From: an uncultured Cohaesibacter sp.
GTDB taxonomy: Bacteria > Pseudomonadota > Alphaproteobacteria > Rhizobiales > Cohaesibacteraceae
Direction of reading: 5' to 3'
Assembly (NCBI RefSeq): GCF_963677725.1
Contig: NZ_OY782507.1
Span: 2,294,001-2,358,000 of the forward strand
DNA: 64,000 bases
The notes below the pieces were generated by a model. That model made no database searches and was not told the DNA's origin. It saw nothing but the letters and a program-made list of their open reading frames with translations. Positions 35,710-45,000 of this stretch are shown here, in pieces; position 1 is the first letter of the stretch, and each line of letters begins with the position of its first letter. The position numbers and the translations under genes were made by a program.

Positions 35710-36810
35710 CTACAAGCCGAGTCTAAAGGCCCATTGCGCGACAAACTGACGCATAGCCGTTCCTAAATATTTTGGTGTTTTCATTCGCATTTGCCCCAAT
35801 TCGCGAATCGCATCTTCACAATCGGTGGGGTGTCCGGATTTGGAACACACATACCGCGGATACATAGATAGTGCGAGGAACACCAGCTCATCCAGATGCC
35901 TTGTTCTCCGTCTGCGGGAGCAACTGGAATGATCGTTCGTTAGCCCCCAGCCGCTGTAAAAAGGCAATCCATGGACGACAACCCGTTTTTGTCTCAGCAA
36001 AGCTTCAAAGCCGGTCAAAGAAGAGATGGTTTCGACTTTGTCACAGAGCATAATCAGCTGCAGAATGTCGCCATCAAGCACCACGAGATCGGCCAGTTCC
36101 ATTTGCTCCTGAGCACTTAATGTGCCATTGCGCAAGCCAGACTGCACGTCGGGGTGGGGCTTGAACATAATAAAGGCGTCAGGATTATCCTCCCGGACCC
36201 GTTCCAGGAGAAGACAATTGGGGTTGCGGCAGCTGGCAAGATCCAAACTGTCGCTTTGCGTGGTCAGAATGGAGGCGTCATCGCTGACCTGACCGGGCAC
36301 AAGGATAATCTCACGATCCGTCGGCAAATCGATCACTTGCTGGCGATTGGCGTCCAGATTGTATTTGCTGACGGCGCCTTCGACGAGCATCTGACGAATG
36401 GCGGCGCCCCGCTCCCGCTCTGCAGCCGTGACATCGTGATGCTCGAGCATCCATTCCAGATCACTTGGGTCGGAAGGGTCATAATAGATGCCTTGTGCGT
36501 CGAAGATCAACGAGGTTGCCGGCACAAAGGCTGCCCCCAGACCGACGGAGCGCACAAAGCCATCTTCGATCAGAATGACAGGTATTTCCGCATCGCGGCA
36601 GGCCTGTCTTTGCGCTTTGGTCAGGCGCGTCGCCCAGGCAAACAGGCTTGCCTTATGTTCTTTTGCTTGCCGCAAGGCAGTCTCGAATGAGCGGGCAAAT
36701 ACAGGCTCCCCGGGCAAGTCACTGAGCATGCCGCGCACTGCTTTACGGTTCCAACGCATCAGCCCATATATCACGGCGGGGCGATGCTGCCAGCTGCGAT
36801 CAAGCCCCAT
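35710..36810 (-). CDS. rkpJ: KpsC C-terminal-module homologue (RkpJ-like)
   Basis: A 366-residue capsule beta-Kdo transferase module (PF05159). The sequence pattern is that of the second half of E. coli KpsC: IEDGFVRSVGLG, LIFDAQGIYYDPSDPSDLEWML, ILVPGQVSDDASI, FKPHPDVQSG and SSLTGFEALLRQKRVVVHGLPFYSGWGLT. In KpsC the two modules (CAZy GT99 and GT107) add alternating beta-Kdo residues of the linker; here the module is a free-standing protein. S. meliloti RkpJ is a related protein in the same gene order. The ATG at 36810 overlaps the rkpH stop in TGATG, showing translational coupling; a GTG at 36822 is a weaker choice because its GGGGAG would be too close. Confidence 0.8.
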   Translation of the reverse strand: MGLDRSWQHRPAVIYGLMRWNRKAVRGMLSDLPGEPVFARSFETALRQAKEHKASLFAWATRLTKAQRQACRDAEIPVILIEDGFVRSVGLGAAFVPATSLIFDAQGIYYDPSDPSDLEWMLEHHDVTAAERERGAAIRQMLVEGAVSKYNLDANRQQVIDLPTDREIILVPGQVSDDASILTTQSDSLDLASCRNPNCLLLERVREDNPDAFIMFKPHPDVQSGLRNGTLSAQEQMELADLVVLDGDILQLIMLCDKVETISSLTGFEALLRQKRVVVHGLPFYSGWGLTNDHSSCSRRRRTRHLDELVFLALSMYPRYVCSKSGHPTDCEDAIRELGQMRMKTPKYLGTAMRQFVAQWAFRLGL

Positions 36811-37625
36811 CAGTCGCGGCACTCCCCATTTGGGCCTGAAGGGGTTGGCCGAACCGTGTAGCGATAGGGTTTCAAGGCCAAGCGCCGAAGTGGATCGGGC
36901 AAAAGGTCACTCAGCCAGATCAACCAGTCAATGGACCGGGGAAAGACAATCTGACGCTTTCTGCGCTCAAGGCCGCGATAAATGATATCAGCAGCCTGTT
37001 CAGGCGTCAGCAGGCCGGGCAGTTGCCCCTGATGACCATCGGTCTGATCGGTGCGGATGTGGCCGGGCATGATGTTTGTTACCAAGACGCCTTCTTCAAT
37101 CAGGTCGTCGGCGATGGCCTTGGCCCAGGCTGACAGCCCCGCTTTGCTGGCGCTGTAGGCTGGGCTGTCGGGTTGTGGTTGTTGGGCAGCCAATGAACTG
37201 ACAACGGCAATATGCCCCCGGCCCGTCCGCTTCATTTCCTCGGCAATTGGCGTTAGAAGCGCGATATTGGCGGTGAGATTGATGTTGATCTGATCAATTT
37301 GCGAGTCCACGGGCTCCAATATTCCGGCTTGGGAACGGCCAGAGAATATGCCTGCATTGGCAATGACCAGCGACAGGCCTTCCGGATCCAGATCCAACGC
37401 AGCACGGGCAGTGTGAAAGGCTTCAACATTTTCAGGATCGGCCAGATCCAGCGCCATTGGCGTGACCTGCGCGCCCATTTGGTGGCAGATCGCAGCCACA
37501 TCGGAAAGAGCATTGATCGTGCGGGCGGTCAGAATCAGATGCATGCCGGGGGCGGCATATCGCTTTGCCAGTGCTACCCCAAGGCCGCGACTGGCGCCAG
37601 TGATCAAAATCGCCCCCTGTTTCAT
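36810..37625 (-). CDS. rkpH: Short-chain dehydrogenase RkpH
   Basis: A 271-residue classical SDR oxidoreductase. The cofactor motif is ILITGASRGLGVALA, the NAG motif is VIANAGIFSGR, the catalytic Ser lies in VAVVSSLAAQQP and the YxxxK in YSASKAGLSAWAK. Its position between rkpG and rkpJ identifies it as RkpH, thought to reduce an intermediate in making the lipid or acyl part of the K-antigen; the exact substrate is not established. ATG 37625 is 1 nt past the rkpG stop, with GAGGAAGG upstream, so it is tightly coupled to rkpG. Confidence 0.85.
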   Translation of the reverse strand: MKQGAILITGASRGLGVALAKRYAAPGMHLILTARTINALSDVAAICHQMGAQVTPMALDLADPENVEAFHTARAALDLDPEGLSLVIANAGIFSGRSQAGILEPVDSQIDQININLTANIALLTPIAEEMKRTGRGHIAVVSSLAAQQPQPDSPAYSASKAGLSAWAKAIADDLIEEGVLVTNIMPGHIRTDQTDGHQGQLPGLLTPEQAADIIYRGLERRKRQIVFPRSIDWLIWLSDLLPDPLRRLALKPYRYTVRPTPSGPNGECRD

Positions 37626-37626
37626 C

Positions 37627-38994
37627 TCAGCCTTCCTCGTTCTTGCTGGCAATCGATGTGATCAACGAAAAGCCTTCTTCTTCAAGTTTGCGCAACTCTT
37701 CGGCCGTGATGTCGATGGCCGTCTGCAATTGCTCTTGGCTATGTTCAGCGGTGATGAAGAAACGCAAGCGCGCCTCATTCATTGGCACGGCGGGGTAGGT
37801 GATGGGAAAGGCAAAAACACCACGCTCAAGCAAAGTGTTGCTGAGTTTCACGGCTCGCAAACTATCGCCAACAATGACCGGAACCACGCAGAAGCCTGCG
37901 CTCAAGCCCGTATCGAGACCCGCTGCCTTGGCATGTTCGAGGAAATACCGGCCGTTGGCCTGAAGTTTTTCCACCCGCCACGGCTCTTGCTTCATGATCT
38001 CAAGGGACGTTTTGGAGGCAATGGCCAATGGCGCGGACAGGCCGACACTATACATGAAGCCGGAGGCAAAGAATTTGAGGATATCGATCATTGCTTGCGA
38101 TCCGCAAATGTAGCCACCACAGCCGCTTAATGTCTTGCTCATGGTGCCCATCCAGATGTCCACCTTACGCGGATCAATGGACTGCTGTTCAAACAGGCCC
38201 TTGCCTGTCGCCCCCAAAACACCCAGAGAATGCGCCTCATCGACCATCAGCCAGGCGTCATAGCGTTCCTTGACCTCGACAGCACGGGCCAGATCCGGCA
38301 TGTCGCCATCCATCGAATAGAGCCCTTCGACAATGATCAGGACATGCTCATATTTGTCGCGTTCCTGCGACAATATCCGTTCCAGATCGGAGAAGTCATT
38401 GTGCTTGAATGTCTTTCGGGTGGCACCGGACAATTTGCAGCCGGTTACCACTGAATTGTGGCTATAGCCATCATAGATCACCAGATCCGAGCTGCCCAAA
38501 AGCTCGCCAATGGTGGAGACGTTGGTGGCATGGCCAGAGACAAAAACCAAAGCGGCCTCGCTGTCATAAAGCTTGGCCAAATCGTCTTCCAGCGCACTAT
38601 GAAAGGGTCGTTCGCCCGATGTCGGGCGGGAGCCGGACACCGAGGTACCATAGGTGCCAATGGCTTCGATGGCCGCATCCTGTACCTCGGCCAGTCCATT
38701 CAGGCCGAGATAATCATAGGAGGCAAAATTCAAAATGGTTCTGCCATCGATCTGAGTGGTTGCGGATGCCCTGCCCTGATGCTCGATGAAATAGGGATCG
38801 ATAACCCCGAGCGCCTTGCCCATTTCGCGCTGGGTGCGAATTTGTTCATACAGCTCCAATTGCTTGAAGTCGGTACGATCCTGCCGGGGCGAGGCTACAG
38901 CCTGACGCACGGGGACTGGCGCCGGTTTGGCTTTGGTTGCCATCGCACGGGACGCATTCAAAATGGCGTCTCGATTAATTCTATTCTTGCTCAT
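37627..38994 (-). CDS. rkpG: RkpG, alpha-oxoamine-synthase-type acyltransferase
   Basis: A 455-residue PLP enzyme of the 8-amino-7-oxononanoate synthase / 2-amino-3-ketobutyrate CoA ligase / serine palmitoyltransferase family. It condenses an amino acid with an acyl thioester. Core motifs: LNFASYDYLGL, GSRPTSGERPFHSALED, LVFVSGHATN, VEGLYSMDGD, MVDEAHSLGVLG and the PLP Lys in GTMSKTLSGCGGY. It has an N-terminal extension of about 45 residues. With RkpA making the acyl chain on its carrier domain, RkpG plausibly joins that chain to an amino acid, giving a sphingoid-like lipid; this is inference. ATG 38994 follows GGGAAG. Confidence 0.85.
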   Translation of the reverse strand: MSKNRINRDAILNASRAMATKAKPAPVPVRQAVASPRQDRTDFKQLELYEQIRTQREMGKALGVIDPYFIEHQGRASATTQIDGRTILNFASYDYLGLNGLAEVQDAAIEAIGTYGTSVSGSRPTSGERPFHSALEDDLAKLYDSEAALVFVSGHATNVSTIGELLGSSDLVIYDGYSHNSVVTGCKLSGATRKTFKHNDFSDLERILSQERDKYEHVLIIVEGLYSMDGDMPDLARAVEVKERYDAWLMVDEAHSLGVLGATGKGLFEQQSIDPRKVDIWMGTMSKTLSGCGGYICGSQAMIDILKFFASGFMYSVGLSAPLAIASKTSLEIMKQEPWRVEKLQANGRYFLEHAKAAGLDTGLSAGFCVVPVIVGDSLRAVKLSNTLLERGVFAFPITYPAVPMNEARLRFFITAEHSQEQLQTAIDITAEELRKLEEEGFSLITSIASKNEEG

Positions 38995-39099
38995 AGCCAC
39001 TTCCCGTCTCGGTTCATCTTGCCTGAAGGGCTATTGAAACCCTCTTCATTACCCGACAGGACCGGATAATGCTCGCGGCAAGCCCTGTTGGCGATTGTC

Positions 39100-42000
39100 T
39101 CATGGTGCCTTGCGAAGTCCCGACAAATCAATCGAATTGACCTCGACCTCCGCATCCTTGCCCATATGTTGCTGAATCAAAGTGGCTTCCATACCAGAGG
39201 GTTCGCTCGACGCCCCTTTACGCACCCTCTGAACGATGCTGGCGGCGATATCTTCGATGGTCGTGCCGTCAGAAATGGCCCCCATCGGGATTTCGATATC
39301 GAGCTTTTGTTGGGCTGCCGAGCGTAGCTCCATACCCATCAGACTGTCCATACCAATGTCACTCAAGGACCGGTTCAATTGAATTTCTTCAACCGGCATG
39401 CGGAAAATGTCAGCCACTTCGCCAGCCAGCAATTTGGCAATGTTGTCACGAGCGACGATGTCATCCAGTCCGTCAATCAGGGTAGCAATATCAATGGATT
39501 GCCGATCGCGATTTGAGGATTGGGCGGCTTCCAGAGCCAACAACGAATAGGCAGGATGCTTCAAAAGGGCAAGATTGTCCTTTGCATAGCTCCAGTCCAT
39601 TGGCGCGAGCGTTATGGTTGCTGGCATGGCAGAGCCGTGGGTGGTCAATATCTCTGCCAAACCATCAAGGGCGCGACGCGCCTTGAATTCCATGCCGCCG
39701 GTGGCGCGAGCCAGAATTTCGGCCGTTTTCTCTTCGCGAGCCAGGATACCTTTGTCGGTGATCGCCCCCCAACCGATAGACAGGGCGGGCAGCCCGTCTT
39801 GACGTCGCTTGCGGGCAAGGCCATCGAGATAGGCATTGGCCGCCACATAGGCGGACTGGCCCGGATTGCCCATCAGCACAGAGACCGAGGAATAGAGCCA
39901 GAAATAATCAAGCTCATCGCTCCGGGTCAGGCGATCAAGATGGGCACCACCCGTCACTTTTGGTGCCAACACCGCATCGATACGGGCATCAATCAGATTG
40001 GCGATCAGAGCATCATCAAGCACCATCGCAGCATGGATGACGCCGCGAAGAGGGGCCGTTTGGCGCAGATCGTTGAGCAGAGAGGCCAGTGCGTTTTCGT
40101 TTGTTGCATCACAGGCTTCAACGCGCAGGGAGGCACCAAGTTTTTCCGCCTTGATGCGCAGCTGTTGCGCTTCATCGCTTAGTCTGGCCGAGCGACTGGT
40201 CAGGATGATGGAGCGCGCGCCCTGATCAAGCAACCAATCCGCGGTTTCCAAACCAAAGCCACCAAGGCCACCGATGATCAGGTGATGGCCGTCAGCATCG
40301 ATTTCAAACGCCCCTGCCCCAGCCTTCACCGCAGTGAGATCGGGAGCCTTGACGATGATTTTGCCAATATGGCCGGAGCGCTGCATCAGGCGGAACGCAT
40401 CGACAATATCCCGACTGTCATACAGGCGGTAAGGCAGCAACGTGAAATCACCGCTTTCAAACAAGGCTTCCAACTCGCCAAACAGGCGGCTCGAAAGCGC
40501 AGGCTGATGGTTCAACAACTGGTCGGCATCAATGCCGAAATAGCTGATATTGCGGCGGAAAGGCCGAAGTCCGATCTTGCTGTTGCCGTAAAAATCGCGC
40601 TTGCCCAGTTCAAGGAAGCGGCCAAAGGGGCGAACCAGTTCGATGCTGCGTTCCATTGCTTCGCCAAACAACGAGTTGAGCACCACATCAACGCCTTCGC
40701 GCCCTGCCCCATCCGCCTTGCGGGTGATGGCGCGCACCTGATCGACAAAGTCGAGCGAGCGGGTATCGAGCACATGATCAACGCCGAGCAGGCGCAGGAA
40801 GTCGCGTTTTTCGTCATTGCCAGCCGTGGCAATGATGCGGGCACCACGCCATTTGGCAATTTGCACGGCGGCAAGGCCAACGGCACCTGCGGCCCCATGG
40901 ATCAGCACCCATTCGCCTTCTTCAAGACGGGCCAGATGATGCAGGGCATAGTAGCTGGTAAGGAAAGCCACCGGCATCGCAGCCGCGGCCTCCAGATCCA
41001 TTGCTTCTGGCAACCGGGATACAGCCACCTCGGCCACGGTGACATGAGAGGCAAAGCAAGCCGGAGCCAGTGCCATCACCGCGTCACCGACTTTGAGGCG
41101 CTTGACGCCTTCTCCGACCCGTAGAATGCGCCCAGAACATTCAAAGCCGAGCGTCGGACCGGCAAAGCCATCTTCCAGCGCTTCCTCGGGCAATAAGCCC
41201 TGTGCCCACATCAGATCGCGGAAATTGAGCCCTGATGCTACCACCTCGATTTCAACTTGTCCGGCTTTCGGTGCCTGTCGACTGGTTGCCTGCCACTTCA
41301 AGCGCTCAAGCGAGCCGGTGCGCGGGTGGGTCAGTTTACAGGCTGCTTGATCGTCTGACTGCTGGTCTGTTTCCCGATCAGCAGGGATGGGAGCCTCTTT
41401 GATGCCACGGGCAATCCGCAAAACCGAAATAGCGTCTTTTTCAAGCCGGATTTCGCGTTCGTCAGATGGTTGATCGAGAAGATCAACAAGACCCGCACAC
41501 TGATCAGCGATCGTGAGAGAAGCATTGAGGTCCACCAGTCGGATATCGTGATGGGAAAATTCATTGCCAGCGGCGCGGGCAAAGGCCCAAACACCGGTTT
41601 GCACCGGATCGATTGCCCCAATCTCTGCATCATGGAAGCCGTTGGGTGCAAGCACCCAGAGGCGCAAGATTTCCTCAGGCAGGTCAACCAACAATTGGCG
41701 CAGCCAATGCAACCGCTTGGCCATGGCAACAAAAGGCTCATCTGCGTCCGCAAAAGCCCCGGCAAGGAAAATCAGCTCGACAGGATCAGCTGAACTCTGT
41801 GTCTTGATGGTCGCCAGACTATCGGCCCAAGCGCTGCTGTCGGTCGCCTCTGATGCTTCGGGCAAGGAAAGCACGACGGGTGTCTGATCGTTGGTAGCCA
41901 GTTTGTCAGATAGCAGCGCGGCAAACTCGGTTTCAGCCTCGTTGCTTGCATCTATGAGCAACAGAGCCCGTGCGTCGGAGCGGCGGGTTTCATTCGCAGC

Positions 42001-45000
42001 GTCTGTGCGTTGCCCTGCAGGCTCGCTGGCCAGCAGCCAATAGGCGCCCGTCAGGCCATTGTCCTCGTCTGACTTGGCAAAGGGCAACAGCTCGACAGAG
42101 CCAAGCCCTGCATCGCTGATCCAGCCGCGCCAATTGTCTGCAGTCCCGTGAGAGGCAACCGGATAGGTTGGATCAAGGGAGGCATCGAACCAGCGCGAAG
42201 CCATGCCAAAGCAGATATCCTGAAAGACGGTCCCGTCCGAAAGGCTGGCCAGAAACAGGCCATTTTCAGCCAGAAGCTCACCCAGATGCGGCAGGATGCT
42301 GGCGGCATTGGGCATCATCTGGATACCATTGGCCGACAGGATCACATCGAATGATCCCAGATCGCGCAGGCTCGACAAGGCGCTCTCTAGTGTCATGGTT
42401 TGGAAATGCGGTGACTGGGCAAACTGGATCCGCAGGCGATCAACGATCAATTTATTGCTGTCGATGCTCAGCAACTCACCATTTTGCTGCTCAATACGCG
42501 GCAACAGGGCCTTGGTCGTCTGTCCCCCGGCCAAGCCGAGTTCCAGCACACGCAATGGGCGGCCTCTTGGCCAATGGCGCAACAGAGTGTCGAAGGCGGC
42601 GACGATCTGCTCGGAATGCAGCCGCGCCATGGGCGATGCGGAAAGATGCTGATCGAGCAAGTCACTGGAATAAAGATCGTGAAGATCATCGGCCAGATCA
42701 TCGACCTTGGCGGCTCCAGACAGGATCCGCATCAGGCGCGCTTCAGCATGATTGAGCAGGACCGCTTCGCCTGACCATGCCGGGTCTTCCATCAGCAACA
42801 GATCAAGCATCTGCGCGGCAGGTGGCAGAGTGACGGAAGAGGCGAGCTTGACGCCGTCATCCTGTTGCTCGGCCATGTCGGATTCGATGCAGATGGTAAC
42901 AAGCGACCAGAATAGACGATCACGGTAAAGCTTGCGGCGTTTGAGGTCTTCGCTCGCATCCTCTGCCGAGAGCTCCGCATCCGGTTGAAGAGCGGGCAGA
43001 TTGTCCGGGGTCAGGCATACATCCGTACCCATCAATGCCTTGAGGCAATCATAGGCAACCTGACGGCTGGCAGCTTGCAGAATCAGATGGCTTTCTTCGG
43101 TGTGGGTCCAGTCTTGGTTGCTGCAATCTTTAAGAGAAGCGCGAAGGGCAACCATGTCGAGTGGCTGAGCTGCCTCCTTGGCCTTGGCGATGGGTTGCCT
43201 GATAGAGCGATACCCATAGGTCAGCCGGTCGACATCCTGCCTTTGGACAAGTGCTGACGCCCGGAAACGGGCATCGCGCAATGTGGCGACCATCGTGCCA
43301 TCCTCGCCAAACAGGTCGATATCTGCCTGAATGCCGCGATTGTTGTTGCGCAACACATGAATGCGGGCCGAGCGAACAGGCTTTTCACACTGCAACAGAC
43401 GCAGACAGCCGAAACGGACAGGGATGAAGGCCATTTTTGCCCCATCCATATCCAAATCGTCATAAAGAATATTGAGCGCATGGAAACATCCGTCGAGATC
43501 GAGAGGATGCAACCCATAAGGTGCCGCTTGCATTTCACGCGTAACGGTGCCGGGCTGGCGCTCCATCAGGGTCAATTCGAGATCGCACTCATTATCGCAG
43601 TCGTCAATGCGCTGGAAGTGGGACACACGCCGGAAAGCCGGACCGAAATCAAGGCCGAAATCACGAGAGACCGCATAAAGCGCGTCAATCTCGGCCTCAG
43701 GGAGAGGAGCGGCAGCAACCGGAGCGGTCAGGCTATAATCGGCATCCTCGGGCTCTGCTTTGCCTGGCAGTTTGGCGAAGCGAGCCTTGATGTGCCGTTG
43801 CCATTCCTCGTCCACCAGACGTTTACGGCTGAGAATTTCGACGGTAGCGCTCTCAAGATCAATCCGCGTGCGGACAGAGGCGGACTGGTCCTGCGACAAA
43901 GGCAGTGCTTTTATCAAATCGAAGTCGCGCAATTCAACCTGATCACTTCCCAAGGCTTGTCTGGCCGCTGCCAGCGCCATTTCAGCGAAGGCGGCGCCGG
44001 GCAGGATGACCTTGCCATCAACCTTATGATCGGCAAAATAGGGGATTAGTGCTGTGTCCAGTTCGCAATCCCAGATCAGATCGCCCGGTCTGAGCTGTTG
44101 CCCAAGCAGCGGATGGGCGGGGATTGATGGCGAAAAGACTTCAAAGGCATCGCTGCTCGCTTCAAGTTTGAAGGGCTTGAGCTGCCACGGATAGGACGGC
44201 AGCGGGAAAGACAGGCCTTTCTTCTCGCCGAACAGTTTGACCGGATCCGCTTCGATGCCCGCCGCCAGCGCCCGTCCGGCAGCCACCAGAACCGGATCAA
44301 CATCTTCCGATTCCGCCTGCGTCAAGGTTTCGATCACGGTTGCGGTGACACCTGTGTCGCGGGCAACTTCGTTGATGTAACTCTTGAGGATTGGACGAGG
44401 TCCGATTTCAATGAAGGACCGGTGCCCTTCCGCCAAGGCTAGCGTCACCGCGTCACTGAAGCGCACAGGTTCGCGGACATTGTGCCACCAGTAATCGCCG
44501 GTTACATCGGCTCCTTCATTCAAGGCGCCGGTCACGCTGGAATAGAACGGAATAGCGGTTGTATGAGGCCGAATGTCTTTGAGATCCGCGATCAGCCCAT
44601 CTTTGATGGGATCAATCTGGCAGGAATGGAACGGATAATCGATATCAAGCAACAACCCTGACAAGCGGTTCTTGCGCGCATAGCGCATGAAAGCCTGTAG
44701 CGCGTCGGTCGGGCCGGACAGGGTCAGAGAGCGTGGCGTGTTGATGGCTGAAATTTCAATGTCGTCATAGCCTTGCTCGGCAAGATGGGTTTCCACCTCT
44801 GCCGCCGACAATTTGATCACCGCCATGCGGCCAAAGCCGCGCACAGCTTCCTGATGATGGGATCGCAAATAGATGACGGCAACCGCATCGGGCAATGTCA
44901 GCGCCCCTGCAGCCCAAGCAGCAGCCACCTCACCGACGGAATGTCCAAGCACACCGCCAGGTTCCAACCCCAACGCCTTGAGTGCCTTGGTCAATGCAAC